A DNA stretch of 64,000 bases from Xenophilus aerolatus (GTDB lineage: Bacteria > Pseudomonadota > Gammaproteobacteria > Burkholderiales > Burkholderiaceae_C): NCBI GenBank assembly GCA_029968055.1, contig JASCNX010000001.1, forward strand, positions 1,116,001 through 1,180,000, read 5' to 3'. Below, in pieces: positions 11,516 through 20,130 of this stretch. Position 1 is the first letter of the stretch; the number at the start of each line of letters is the position of its first letter. The position numbers were made by a program, and so were the translations under genes. The notes beneath the pieces were generated by a model. The model saw only the letters and a program-made list of their open reading frames with translations. It was not told the DNA's origin and searched no databases.

Positions 11516-12115
11516 TCAGCGCCGCTCGATGATCTGGCCGCGCAATTCGCCCGCCGGGTTGCGCTCGGTGTGGACGTTGATGTACCAGCGGCCGGCCAGC
11601 AGGTCGGCCCGCTGCGCGGGCGTCAGCGTGAGCCGGCCTTCGTAGGGCACGTTGTAGGGACCGTTGAGCGAGACCACCGGCGGCGCATTGCCGCCCACGT
11701 CGGCCGGGCCGTGGAAATGCGCCGCGGTGACGGGGCCGCTCAGGTTGGAAAAGGTGAGGCGGAAGCGGAACAGGCCGCTCTCGCGATCGAGGACCGCATC
11801 GAGCGTGCCCGTGCCCATGCTGTAGACCGGCGGGACCTCGTTGCGCCCGTCCAGGCGGGTGCTGAAGGCGGCCAGCTGCGGTTCGCGCGCCACCGGCGGC
11901 GCCGGCGCGGGGGTCGGCGTGGCCTGGGGAGGCATGGACTGGGGCGGCGGCACCTGCTGCGGGTACGGCATCGGCGGTGGCGGCCGGCGCTGCGGCTCGT
12001 CCAGCGACACCGAGGTACAGCCGGCGAGGACGACCGCGGCCAGCGCGCCGGCACCCGCACCGCGGCATGCCGTCATGAACGAGGGAAAACGAGGGGGGTT
12101 CAGGTGGGCAGGCAT
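11516..12115 (-). CDS. CHRD-domain lipoprotein
   Basis: A 199-residue predicted lipoprotein. The N-terminal hydrophobic segment ends in the lipobox VLAGC. A Pro/Gln-rich linker of about 45 residues follows, then a CHRD (chordin-like) domain with FSTRLDGRNEVPPV, TAAHFHGPADVGGNAPPVV, GRWYINVHTERNPAGELRGQI. CHRD domains occur in many bacterial envelope proteins without an established role. The start at 12115 is preferred because AAGGTGG lies just upstream, while the inner ATG at 12076 has only a C-rich leader. It ends 18 bp from the convergent MarR-GNAT gene. Confidence 0.82.
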   Translation of the reverse strand: MPAHLNPPRFPSFMTACRGAGAGALAAVVLAGCTSVSLDEPQRRPPPPMPYPQQVPPPQSMPPQATPTPAPAPPVAREPQLAAFSTRLDGRNEVPPVYSMGTGTLDAVLDRESGLFRFRLTFSNLSGPVTAAHFHGPADVGGNAPPVVSLNGPYNVPYEGRLTLTPAQRADLLAGRWYINVHTERNPAGELRGQIIERR

Positions 12116-12211
12116 GGCCGCCACCTTATCACTGCCGAACGACGATTTCGCCATCGCCGCGCTCGGCGCGCGCCGCCTCCCCGTGTAGGTGGAGGCCGCA
12201 CGCACTCACGG

Positions 12212-12994
12212 TCACTGCATGAACCAGCCGTGGCTCACGACCATCGACTGGCCGGTGAGCGCATTGGTCGGGAAGGCGGCGAACAGCAGCGCCACCTGGG
12301 CCACGTCGTCGGTGGTGGTGAACTCGCCGTCCACCGTCTCCTTGAGCATCACGTTCTTGACCACCTCGTCCTCGGTGATGCCCAGGGTCTTGGCCTGCTC
12401 GGGGATCTGCTTCTCGACCAGGGGCGTGCGCACGAAGCCGGGGCAGATCACGTTGGCGGCCACCCCATGCTTGGCGCCTTCCTTGGCGACCGTCTTGGCC
12501 AGGCCGATCAGGCCGTGCTTGGCCGTGACGTAAGGCGCCTTGAGCAACGAGGCTTCCTTGGAGTGCACCGAGCCCATGTAGATCACGCGCCCACCGCGGC
12601 CCTGCGCATACATGTGCTTGAGGCAGGCCTTGGTCGTGAGGAAGGCGCCGTCGAGGTGGATGGCGAGCATCTTCTTCCAGTCGGCGAAGGCGAATTCCTC
12701 CACCGGGTGGACGATCTGGATGCCGGCGTTGCTCACCAGGATGTCGATACCGCCGAAGGCCTTCACGGCCTCCTCGACCGAGGCGTTGACCTGGTCCTCG
12801 TTGGTCACGTCCACGCCGACGCCGATGGCCTGCGCGCCCGTGGCCTTCAGCTCGGCGGCCGTCGCGTCGGCAGCCTCCTTGTTCAGGTCGGCAATGACGA
12901 TCTTGGCGCCTTCGCGGGCGTAGACGATAGCGATCTCCTTGCCGATGCCGCTGGCCGAGCCGGTGATGTAGGCGACCTTGTCCTTGAGTTGCAT
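12212..12994 (-). CDS. bdhA: D-3-hydroxybutyrate dehydrogenase
   Basis: A 260-residue short-chain dehydrogenase that interconverts 3-hydroxybutyrate and acetoacetate with NAD. The cofactor loop TGSASGIGK is at 11-19, NAG at 89-91, and the catalytic set Ser142, Tyr155 and Lys159 lies at the positions known for characterised 3-hydroxybutyrate dehydrogenases. The [19 protein letters not shown] segment is typical of BdhA rather than other SDRs. Adc and a patatin lie upstream on the same strand, so the three genes probably form one transcript (patatin, adc, bdhA). That fits mobilisation of polyhydroxybutyrate or ketone bodies. A large palindrome separates it from adc. Confidence 0.93.
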   Translation of the reverse strand: MQLKDKVAYITGSASGIGKEIAIVYAREGAKIVIADLNKEAADATAAELKATGAQAIGVGVDVTNEDQVNASVEEAVKAFGGIDILVSNAGIQIVHPVEEFAFADWKKMLAIHLDGAFLTTKACLKHMYAQGRGGRVIYMGSVHSKEASLLKAPYVTAKHGLIGLAKTVAKEGAKHGVAANVICPGFVRTPLVEKQIPEQAKTLGITEDEVVKNVMLKETVDGEFTTTDDVAQVALLFAAFPTNALTGQSMVVSHGWFMQ

Positions 12995-13035
12995 GGTGGT
13001 TTCCTTGAGAGGGTGAGAGAGAAATCGGGATCGGG

Positions 13036-13151
13036 CTTCCGGACGCAGAAGACGCAGAAGTCACGCAGAGGACGCAAAAAATTCAGAAGAAATATTTCTT
13101 GAATTCCTTCTGCGCGCTCTGCGAAACCTTCGCGTCCTCTGCGTCCGGAAG
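13036..13151. repeat. 116-bp imperfect palindrome between adc and bdhA
   Basis: The ends 13036-13048 and 13139-13151 are perfectly complementary (CTTCCGGACGCAG / CTGCGTCCGGAAG). The arms stay largely complementary to a perfect central dyad AAGAAATATTTCTT at 13087-13100. The arms also carry a short repeated ACGCAGA(A/G) motif. In RNA this would fold into one long hairpin in the adc-bdhA intercistronic region. The size and regularity look like a dispersed intergenic repeat rather than a simple terminator, since no U-tract follows on either strand. Confidence 0.85.
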
Positions 13152-13158
13152 TCCGCAT

Positions 13159-13908
13159 TCAGGCCAGGTAGTCGCGCTCGACCGTCCCCAGCGCCAGGGT
13201 CATGTCGGCGATGTAGTGCACGGCCGACAGCACCTCGAGCACCGGCAACTGTGCCACCGGCGCCAGCGCATGAGGGTGCAGTTCGAGCGAGGCCGGGCCG
13301 CTCCACGCGCCCTTGAGCTGCACGTCGACCATGTGGTAGCGCACCAGTTCGCAGATGCGGGGCGTGCCGTCGACATGGGGAATGATCTTGAGCAGGAAGT
13401 TGGGCTGCGCGATGCCCGCAAGAATGGGGCCGGGCTCCAGGGTGCGGTGCTTGAAGCCCATGGTGGCGGTGGCAACGCGCACCTGCCCGTAGTCGAGCGT
13501 GCCGACGATGGTGTCGGTTTCGTAGGCGAAGGCGGGCGAGGCCAGCTTCTTCGGGAAGCCCCAGAGCTCGCGGCCGCCGGCGATCGGCGGGTGGTCGTTC
13601 AGGTACATGGCATGCACGTAGGCGCCCTGCTCCAGCCCGCGTTCGGTGCGCAGCTGCACCGGGATGACCTGGCCGGACTCGGTGTAGTCGCCGAAGCCCG
13701 TCGAATCGGGCATGCGGATGAACTCGTACTTCACCAGCGGCTCGGCAACCTCCAGCGGCTCGGGCACCACGGCGCGCAGCGCGTCGGGGTCGGTGCGGTA
13801 GGTGACGATCAGGAACTCGCGGTCGACGAAGCGGTACGGCCCGGGCGGGAATGCCGGGCTGGTGAAGGGCATGGCGAAGGCGCGCTCGCGCAGGTCGGAG
13901 GCTTTCAT
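13159..13908 (-). CDS. adc: Acetoacetate decarboxylase
   Basis: A 249-residue acetoacetate decarboxylase family protein (acetoacetate to acetone and CO2). The Lys120-Lys121 pair in [13 protein letters not shown] corresponds to the Schiff-base lysine and its neighbour (Lys115/Lys116) of the clostridial enzyme. Further family landmarks are [33 protein letters not shown] and [19 protein letters not shown]. Placed between the patatin gene and bdhA, it would act on the product of 3-hydroxybutyrate oxidation. A family role in other beta-keto acid decarboxylations is possible. Confidence 0.9.
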   Translation of the reverse strand: MKASDLRERAFAMPFTSPAFPPGPYRFVDREFLIVTYRTDPDALRAVVPEPLEVAEPLVKYEFIRMPDSTGFGDYTESGQVIPVQLRTERGLEQGAYVHAMYLNDHPPIAGGRELWGFPKKLASPAFAYETDTIVGTLDYGQVRVATATMGFKHRTLEPGPILAGIAQPNFLLKIIPHVDGTPRICELVRYHMVDVQLKGAWSGPASLELHPHALAPVAQLPVLEVLSAVHYIADMTLALGTVERDYLA

Positions 13909-14017
13909 GGGCAGCAGGGTGGAGGCCGAGGGTGCAGGCGGTGTGACAACGAGCCTCCAGCTTCATCGCCGCGCCTTAGGGGAAACTGAACGGCCGGCCG
14001 GCGCCCTGCACCGTCGG

Positions 14018-15259
14018 TCAGACCGTCGTGCCCGGATGGCGCACCCGCGCCACCTCCGGCTCGCTCAGGTCGTAGGTGGTCACGCCGCCGGCCTGCGCCG
14101 TGGGACGCAGCCATTCCGGGTGCTGCAGCGTGATGCGCATGTCGCGCGCGCCGCTCTCCCAGTGCTCGTCGACGGTGATGCGCGAGAACTCGAAGTCCTT
14201 CGAGTCGAGCTCGTAGGGCTTGTGGCGGTAGATGAGGTGGACGATGTCGATCGGCTCGCTCTTGAGGTGTTCGCACAGGGCGGCCACATCGGGCTCGCGG
14301 CGCAGGTGCGCGGGCAGGCGCTCCAGCAGGGCTGCCAGCGCCTGCTGCAGGTTCACGTTGGCGGCCAGGGCATCGGTGTTCATGCGGGTGCGGCTGGAGT
14401 ACTGGATGTCCTTCTGCCGCGCCGCCACCTCGCCCAGCGTGCGGGGCATCACGCCGCGGGCACTGAACAGGTCGACCTGCAGCACCAGCAGCCGCCGGCT
14501 GCGCACGTGCTCGTCGAGCACGTACTGCAGCGGCGTGTTCGAGACGATGCCGCCGTCCCAGTAGTCGTCGCCGTCGATGTGCACCGGCGGGAAGCCCGGT
14601 GGCAGCGCGCCGCTGGCCATGATGTGCTCGGGGCGGATCGTGGTCGTGCCGTTGTCGAAGTACACGATGTTGCCGGTGCGCACGTTCACGGCCCCGACCG
14701 AGAAGCGCATTTCGCGGCGGTTGATGCGGTCGAAGTCGACCAGCCGCTCCAGCGTGGCCTTGAGCGGGCTGGTGTCGTAGTAGCTCAGCATGGGCGCCGC
14801 CGCGCCCATCATCAGTGCCGGCGTCATGCGCGGCTCGAAGAAGCCCGGGATGCCCAGCGCCACGGCCGCGCCGGCGCTCCACTGGTTGAGCCAGCTGCGC
14901 TCGCCGGCCCAGCCCGGCAGCATCTGCCCCGGCGCCGAGGACACGAGGTTCCAGAACTCCCGCAGCCGTGCCACGCGATGCTCGGGCGCGTTGCCGGCGA
15001 TGAGGGCGGCGTTGATGGCGCCGATCGACACGCCGGCCACCCAGTCCATGTCCTTGTGGCGCTCGAACAGCGCCTCGTACACGCCGGCCTGGTAGGCCCC
15101 GAGCGCACCGCCGCCCTGCAGCACCAGCGCCTTGGTGGCGGAGGCGGCGGCCTCGTCCGGCGAGGCGACGACGGGCCGGGGCGCCGCGAGCGGCGTGGCG
15201 GGAACGGGCGTGGGAGCGAGCGGCGCGCGCGCTGCGCGGGTGCGGCGGGAGACGGTCAT
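14018..15259 (-). CDS. patD: Patatin-like phospholipase (PatD-type)
   Basis: A 413-residue patatin-family hydrolase with a C-terminal DUF3734-like part. The oxyanion loop GGGALG is at 49-54, the nucleophile elbow GVSIG at 76-80 (Ser78), and the catalytic Asp is Asp235 in DGG, so the Ser-Asp dyad is intact. The first 40 residues are basic and Ala/Pro-rich without a clear signal peptide. In Legionella the bdhA and patD genes form an operon (established knowledge), and the same pairing here, with adc between them, supports the name. It probably acts on a lipid or polyhydroxybutyrate-associated substrate. The start at 15259 is chosen for the SRRTR start; upstream ATGs exist. Confidence 0.85.
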   Translation of the reverse strand: MTVSRRTRAARAPLAPTPVPATPLAAPRPVVASPDEAAASATKALVLQGGGALGAYQAGVYEALFERHKDMDWVAGVSIGAINAALIAGNAPEHRVARLREFWNLVSSAPGQMLPGWAGERSWLNQWSAGAAVALGIPGFFEPRMTPALMMGAAAPMLSYYDTSPLKATLERLVDFDRINRREMRFSVGAVNVRTGNIVYFDNGTTTIRPEHIMASGALPPGFPPVHIDGDDYWDGGIVSNTPLQYVLDEHVRSRRLLVLQVDLFSARGVMPRTLGEVAARQKDIQYSSRTRMNTDALAANVNLQQALAALLERLPAHLRREPDVAALCEHLKSEPIDIVHLIYRHKPYELDSKDFEFSRITVDEHWESGARDMRITLQHPEWLRPTAQAGGVTTYDLSEPEVARVRHPGTTV

Positions 15260-15453
15260 GGGCGCATTGGACACGAGCGCGCTGCCACGGTTCAGTGCCC
15301 GGCCGCGGGCCGGTGCGCGGCAGGAGGCATTCCACACGCTTTTTCCCATCGTTACGGCCATGCGATGGACGCCGCGCATCGATCCTGCTATCGTTTGTGG
15401 ACGGCGTACACAAGACATCGCCGATCCGCAACCCGCCCGTCCAAGGAGCCCCC

Positions 15454-15891
15454 ATGCTGATCCAGCCCTACCTCTTCCTCGAAGGCCGCACCGAGGAAGC
15501 CATCGCGTTCTACAAGAAGGCGCTCGGTGCCGAAGTCGAGATGCTGATGCGCTTCAAGGATGCGCCGCCCGATCCCAACGCCGGCGCCGGCGCCCCGGAG
15601 GGCTGCGGCCCCATGCAGGCCGATCCCGAGAAGGTGATGCACGCCAGCCTGCTCGTGGGCGGGGCGCGGATCATGTGTTCCGACGGCATGAATTCCGGCA
15701 AGCCGGAGTTCAAGGGCGTGTCCCTGTCGCTGAGCTACCCGAGCGATGCCGAGACGAAGAAGGTCTTCGACGCGCTGAGCGACGGCGGCACGGTGCAGCA
15801 GCCGCTCATGCGCACCTTCTTCTCCTCGTCCTTCGGCATGCTGGCCGACCGCTTCGGCGTCAACTGGATGGTGATCACCGAAGTACAGTGA
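15454..15891 (+). CDS. PhnB-like VOC-family protein
   Basis: A 145-residue protein of the vicinal oxygen chelate fold, PhnB/3-demethylubiquinone-methyltransferase-like subgroup. It starts with the usual QPYLFLEGRTEEAIAFYKKA and ends with FGVNWMV. Residues GADVEMLMRF-like and HASLLVGGARIMCSD are typical of this group, which is often annotated as glyoxalase-like but rarely has a known reaction. The ATG at 15454 has an AAGGAG ribosome site. It is divergent from the patatin gene and followed by a multi-hairpin element. Confidence 0.85.
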   Translation: MLIQPYLFLEGRTEEAIAFYKKALGAEVEMLMRFKDAPPDPNAGAGAPEGCGPMQADPEKVMHASLLVGGARIMCSDGMNSGKPEFKGVSLSLSYPSDAETKKVFDALSDGGTVQQPLMRTFFSSSFGMLADRFGVNWMVITEVQ

Positions 15892-15894
15892 TCC

Positions 15895-15985
15895 ACCCCC
15901 CAAGCCGCTTCGCGGCTCCCCCCTCTGCTGCGCGAGGGGGGCGCACCCGACGGCCTGGCAAAGCCAGTTCCGTGGGTGCCCCCGC
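15895..15985. repeat. Multi-hairpin intergenic element after the VOC gene
   Basis: Three successive stem-loops are visible: AGCCGC/GCGGCT (15903-15917, loop TTC), an 8-bp C-tract/G-tract stem (15918-15925 with 15934-15941), and a longer stem. The longer stem pairs 15943-15953 with 15970-15979 and encloses CTGGC-AAA-GCCAG (15955-15967). It fills most of the 130 bp between the VOC and MFS genes. No U-tract follows, so it is better described as a structured repeat than a simple terminator. Confidence 0.7.
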
Positions 15986-16021
15986 CTTTTCCGACAACCC
16001 TCGCTCGTTCCACGATTGCCA

Positions 16022-17464
16022 ATGACCGCCCACTCCGATTCGCGCCGCCGCTGGCTGGCCCTGATGGTGCTGTGCCTGGGCGTGCTCATGATCGTCCTCG
16101 ACACCACGATCGTGAACGTCGCCCTGCCCTCGATCCGCGCCGACTTCGGCTTCACCGAGACCTCGCTGGTGTGGGTGGTCAACGCCTACATGCTCACCTT
16201 CGGCGGCTTCCTGCTGCTGGGCGGCCGGCTGGGCGATCTGTACGGGCACCGGCGCCTGTTCCTGGCCGGGCTGGTGCTGTTCACGCTGGCTTCGCTGGCC
16301 TGCGGGCTGTCCCGGTCGCAATGGCTGTTGATCGCCGCGCGCGCCGTGCAGGGGCTGGGCGGCGCGGTGGTGTCGGCCGTGTCGCTTTCGCTGATCATGA
16401 ACCTGTTCCGCGAACCGGCCGAGCGCGCCAAGGCCATGGGCGTGTACGGCTTTGTCTGCGCGGGCGGCGGCAGCATCGGCGTCCTGCTGGGCGGGCTGCT
16501 CACGAGCACGCTGAGCTGGCACTGGATCTTCCTGGTCAACCTGCCCATCGGCGTGGCGGTGTACGCGCTGTGCGTGGCGCTGCTGCCCGCATCGCGTGCC
16601 AACGATGCGCCGGGCCGGCTCGATGTCGGCGGCGCGGTCACGGTGACGCTGTCGCTCATGCTGGCGGTGTATGGCGTGGTCAACGGCAACGAGGCCGGAT
16701 GGACCTCCGCGCACACCCTGGGCCTGCTCGGTGCCGCCGTGGTGCTGATGGGCGTGTTCGTGCTCATCGAGTCGCGCGTCGCGCATCCGCTGGTGCCGCT
16801 GTCGCTGTTCCGGCTGCGCAACGTCGCGGTGTCGAACATCACCGGGGTGCTGTGGTCGGCCGGCATGTTCGCTTGGTTCTTCATGTCGGCGCTGTACCTG
16901 CAGCTGGTGCTGGGCTACAGCCCGATGCAGGTCGGCCTGGCCTTCCTGCCGGCCAACCTCATCATGGCGGTGCTGTCGCTGGGCCTGTCGGCGCGGCTGG
17001 TGATGCGCTTCGGCATCCGCCGCCCGCTGGCCGCGGGGCTCGGGCTCGCGATGGTCGGGCTGCTGCTTTTCGCCCGCGCGCCGGTCGGCGGCAGCTTCGC
17101 GATCGACGTGTTGCCGGGCATGCTGCTGCTGGGCCTGGGCGCGGGCATTGCCTTCAACCCGATGCTGCTGGCGGCCATGAGCGACGTCTCCCCGGCCGAT
17201 GCGGGGCTGGCCTCGGGCGTGGTGAACACGGCCTTCATGATGGGTGGCTCGCTGGGCCTCGCGGTGCTGGCCAGCCTGGCCGCGGCGCGCACGGCCGCGC
17301 TGGGCGCCGCGGGTGCGGCGCCGGTCGTGGCGCTCAATGGCGGTTACCAGACGGCCTTCTTCGTCGGGGCGCTGTTCGCGGCCGCTGCCGCCTTGCTCGG
17401 CGGCCTGCTGCTGCGCACGCGGCTGCAGGCGCCCGGCGCGGCCGAGCCCGTGCCCGCGCACTGA
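16022..17464 (+). CDS. DHA2-family (EmrB/QacA-type) MFS transporter
   Basis: A 480-residue inner-membrane drug:H+ antiporter-type protein with about 14 hydrophobic segments. The start LMVLCLGVLMIVLDTTIVNV is the DHA2 signature of segment 1 (motif D1 with the membrane Asp). Motif A follows as GGRLGDLYGHRR near residues 68-79. No membrane-fusion protein or outer-membrane channel gene is adjacent, so it probably acts as a single-component exporter. The ATG at 16022 is preferred; an in-frame TTG lies two codons earlier. The substrate is unknown. Confidence 0.9.
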   Translation: MTAHSDSRRRWLALMVLCLGVLMIVLDTTIVNVALPSIRADFGFTETSLVWVVNAYMLTFGGFLLLGGRLGDLYGHRRLFLAGLVLFTLASLACGLSRSQWLLIAARAVQGLGGAVVSAVSLSLIMNLFREPAERAKAMGVYGFVCAGGGSIGVLLGGLLTSTLSWHWIFLVNLPIGVAVYALCVALLPASRANDAPGRLDVGGAVTVTLSLMLAVYGVVNGNEAGWTSAHTLGLLGAAVVLMGVFVLIESRVAHPLVPLSLFRLRNVAVSNITGVLWSAGMFAWFFMSALYLQLVLGYSPMQVGLAFLPANLIMAVLSLGLSARLVMRFGIRRPLAAGLGLAMVGLLLFARAPVGGSFAIDVLPGMLLLGLGAGIAFNPMLLAAMSDVSPADAGLASGVVNTAFMMGGSLGLAVLASLAAARTAALGAAGAAPVVALNGGYQTAFFVGALFAAAAALLGGLLLRTRLQAPGAAEPVPAH

Positions 17465-17523
17465 CGCTGCGGCACGGAGCAGTCAGCCGGCGCACCGGGC
17501 GGCGCCGACATAATCGGCCGACC

Positions 17524-18120
17524 ATGCTGCCGGCCCCCGATCACGCCCCCCTTCCATCCGATGCGGGCCGCCCCCGACCCAGTTCCCCCCGCGACCTCTT
17601 CGTGTCGTTCACCTTCCTGGCGCTGCAGGGCTTCGGCGGCGTGCTGGCCATCGTGCAGCGCGAGCTGGTCGAGAAGAAGAAGTGGCTCACGGCCGACGAG
17701 TTCCTGGAGGACTGGGCCGTCGCGCAGGTGATGCCCGGCCCCAACGTCATCAACCTCGCGCTGATGATCGGCGACCGCCACTTCGGCCTGCGCGGCGCGG
17801 CGGCAGCCGTGGCCGGCATGCTGACGGTGCCGCTGGTCGTCATCCTGGCGCTCGCCGTGCTGTACGCCCACTACGCCGGCAACCCGCAGGTGGCGGCCGC
17901 GCTGCGCGGCATGGGCGCCGTGTCGGGCGGGCTGATCGCGGCCACCGGCGTCAAGCTGATCGCGCCGCTGCGCCGTCATCCGCTGGGCTTCGTTGCCTGC
18001 CTGGGCATCGTCGCGCTGGTGTTCGTGCTCATCGGCGTGGTGCAGGTGCCGCTGGGCTGGGTGCTGCTGTGCGTTGGCGGTGCAGCCTGCGTGTGGACGT
18101 GGACGCGGCTGTCGGCATGA
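17524..18120 (+). CDS. chrA: Chromate transporter, first CHR-domain subunit
   Basis: A 198-residue single-domain (short-chain) CHR protein with about five to six hydrophobic segments. It carries the CHR signatures FLALQGFGGVLAIVQRELVE and VAQVMPGPNVINLAL. CHR proteins expel chromate from the cytoplasm, coupled to the proton gradient. Short CHR proteins normally come as tandem pairs, and the next gene is the partner, overlapping by the bases ATGA. It follows the MFS gene by 59 bp on the same strand. Confidence 0.9.
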   Translation: MLPAPDHAPLPSDAGRPRPSSPRDLFVSFTFLALQGFGGVLAIVQRELVEKKKWLTADEFLEDWAVAQVMPGPNVINLALMIGDRHFGLRGAAAAVAGMLTVPLVVILALAVLYAHYAGNPQVAAALRGMGAVSGGLIAATGVKLIAPLRRHPLGFVACLGIVALVFVLIGVVQVPLGWVLLCVGGAACVWTWTRLSA

Positions 18121-18716
18121 CGATCTCGATGCACTGGCACGACTGGCTGGCCCTGCTGGCGCAGTACATGCTGCTGTCGATGATGTCGATCAGCGGCGCG
18201 ATCACCACCGTGCCCGACATGCACCGCTACCTGGTCGACCAGAAGCACTGGCTCACGGCCGCGCAGCTGAATTCGTCGGTGGCCATCGCGCAGGCGGCGC
18301 CGGGGCCCAACGTGCTCTTCGTCGCGCTGATGGGCTGGAACGTGGGCCTGAATGCCAGCGGCGGCATCGGCGCCGGCCCGCACGCCTGGGCGATGGGCCT
18401 GCTGGGCCTGGCCGTGACCATGGTCGGCATCATGCTGCCGAGCACCGCGCTGACCTACCTGGCCACGCGCTGGGCCCACCACAACCGCACGCGGCGCGAG
18501 GTGCGCGCCTTCAAGCAAGGCATGGCACCGGTGGTGGTGGGCCTGCTGGTGGCCACGGGCTGGGTGCTCTCGAACAGCAACCAGTCGCCCGATCGGCCGG
18601 CCTGGCACGTGTGGCTGCTCACGGCCATGGCCGGCCTCATCGTCTGGCGCACGCGCATCCACCTGCTGTGGCTGCTGGGCGCTGGCGCGCTGCTGGGGGT
18701 GCTGGGCTTCGTCTGA
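18117..18716 (+). CDS. chrA: Chromate transporter, second CHR-domain subunit
   Basis: A 199-residue CHR-domain membrane protein, homologous to the preceding subunit but with diverged motifs (MMSISGAITTVPDMHRYLV, VAIAQAAPGPNVLFVALMG). Start and stop overlap with the upstream gene as ATGA, so translation is probably coupled. In known short-chain pairs the two halves insert with opposite orientation and work together. No ChrB regulator is nearby, so chromate-specific induction is not supported by context; transport of another oxyanion remains possible. Confidence 0.9.
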   Translation: MTISMHWHDWLALLAQYMLLSMMSISGAITTVPDMHRYLVDQKHWLTAAQLNSSVAIAQAAPGPNVLFVALMGWNVGLNASGGIGAGPHAWAMGLLGLAVTMVGIMLPSTALTYLATRWAHHNRTRREVRAFKQGMAPVVVGLLVATGWVLSNSNQSPDRPAWHVWLLTAMAGLIVWRTRIHLLWLLGAGALLGVLGFV

Positions 18717-18828
18717 GGGCAGGCGACGCTGCCGACGCCCGAACGCGGCGCGGGGGCTTCGGCGGGGCCGGCCTCAAGCCCGGCGGCGCGGGCGCACACT
18801 GGCGGGCTCTCATCCAGGACGACACCCC

Positions 18829-19785
18829 ATGCAACTCAAGCCCCTCGGCCGTTCCGGCCTGCAAGTCTCCCCGCTCGCCTTCGGCGGCAACGTGTTCGGC
18901 TGGACGGTGGACGAGGCCACGTCCTTCAGCCTGCTCGACGCCTGGCTCGACGCCGGCTTCAACTTCATCGATACGGCGGACGTCTACTCGGCCTGGGTGC
19001 CGGGCCACGTGGGCGGCGAGTCGGAAACCATCATCGGCAAGTGGCTGCGCCAGAGCGGCAAGCGCGACCGCATCGTGCTCGCCACCAAGGTCGGCAAGCC
19101 GATGGGCGAAGGCAAGAAGGGCCTGCGCGCCGCCTATATCAAGGAGGCGGTCGACGCCTCGCTCAAGCGCCTGCAGACCGACCACATCGACCTGTACCAG
19201 TCGCACGACGACGACGCCGACACGCCGCTGGAGGAGTCGCTCGGCGCCTTCGCCGACCTGATCCGCGCGGGCAAGGTGCGGGCCATCGGCGCCTCCAACT
19301 ACACGGCGCCGCGGCTGGCCGAGGCGCTCGACGTGGCCGAACGCGCGGGCTTGCCGCGCTACGAGTCGCTGCAGCCGCTGTACAACCTGTACGACCGCAA
19401 GGTGTACGAGGAGGCGCTGGAACCGCTGTGCCTGGAACGCGGCGTGGGCGTGATCAACTTCTACGCGCTGGCCGCGGGCTTCCTCACCGGCAAGTACCGT
19501 ACGGCCGAGGACGCGTCCAAGAGCAAGCGCGGCGCCAGCACCACCGGCAAGTACCTCAACGCGCGCGGGCTGCGCATCCTCGACGCGCTCGACGCCGCGG
19601 CCGAAGCCCACGGTGCCACGCCGGGCCAGATCGCCATCGCCTGGCAGATCGCCCGCCCGTCGATCACGGCGCCCATCGCCAGCGCCACCTCGCTGGCCCA
19701 ACTGGCCGAACTGGAGAAGGCCGCCAAGCTGAAGCTCGACGCCGAGACCATCGCCCGCCTCGACGCGGCAAGCGCCGAAGATTGA
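18829..19785 (+). CDS. Aldo/keto reductase
   Basis: A 318-residue aldo/keto reductase of the bacterial AKR family related to YajO/YccK-type enzymes, NADPH-dependent on family grounds. The catalytic tetrad is present: Asp in FIDTADVYS, Tyr in the same motif, Lys in LATKVG, and His in DLYQSHDDD. The barrel end VINFYALAAGFLTGKY is typical. The substrate cannot be inferred; such enzymes reduce diverse aldehydes and ketones. It starts 112 bp after the chromate pair and may have its own promoter. Confidence 0.9.
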   Translation: MQLKPLGRSGLQVSPLAFGGNVFGWTVDEATSFSLLDAWLDAGFNFIDTADVYSAWVPGHVGGESETIIGKWLRQSGKRDRIVLATKVGKPMGEGKKGLRAAYIKEAVDASLKRLQTDHIDLYQSHDDDADTPLEESLGAFADLIRAGKVRAIGASNYTAPRLAEALDVAERAGLPRYESLQPLYNLYDRKVYEEALEPLCLERGVGVINFYALAAGFLTGKYRTAEDASKSKRGASTTGKYLNARGLRILDALDAAAEAHGATPGQIAIAWQIARPSITAPIASATSLAQLAELEKAAKLKLDAETIARLDAASAED

Positions 19786-19898
19786 AGCCTGCCCGCCGGT
19801 AGGCACCGGCCGACAGGCAAAGGCGGCGCGCGCTGCACGACGGCCGCCTCGTCCGCAGGGCAAGCTCGCTCCCGTTTCGACTCAACGGAGAGAGATCC

Positions 19899-20069
19899 AT
19901 GTCCTTCGCCCTCTACATGATCGGCTTCCTCATCTTCCTGGCCGGATGCATCTGGGGTGCGTCCGTCGCGGGCGTTCCCACGGTCTACATCGGCATCGGC
20001 GCGCTGATCCTGCTGGGCATCGGCATCTTCAGCGCGGTGGGTCGCACGCGCAGCAAGGACCCCTCCTGA
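19899..20069 (+). CDS. Small two-helix membrane protein
   Basis: A 56-residue protein starting MSFALYMIGFLIFLAG and ending in a short basic tail (RTRSKDPS). It consists mainly of two hydrophobic helices joined at AGVPTVYIG. A strong CGGAGAGAG ribosome site precedes the ATG at 19899. Good codon structure and the ribosome site argue for a real gene. It resembles small conserved proteobacterial membrane proteins of unknown role. It lies between the aldo/keto reductase and the convergent LuxR-type gene. Confidence 0.75.
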   Translation: MSFALYMIGFLIFLAGCIWGASVAGVPTVYIGIGALILLGIGIFSAVGRTRSKDPS

Positions 20070-20130
20070 GCCTTTGCGGGCATCGCGCCCCCAGATGCAG
20101 CAGCGCGCGCCCCAGGGGCGCGTGAGCGCC

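Noticed and set aside
13040-13075. Short repeated ACGCAGA units that could suggest a CRISPR or tandem array.
   Set aside because: Units are under 10 bases, irregular, without spacers, and are explained as part of the larger palindrome.
17524-18716. chrA could be one gene broken by a frameshift.
   Set aside because: Each half carries its own CHR motif, an independent start and normal short-chain length, and the ATGA overlap is typical of coupled tandem short CHR genes.
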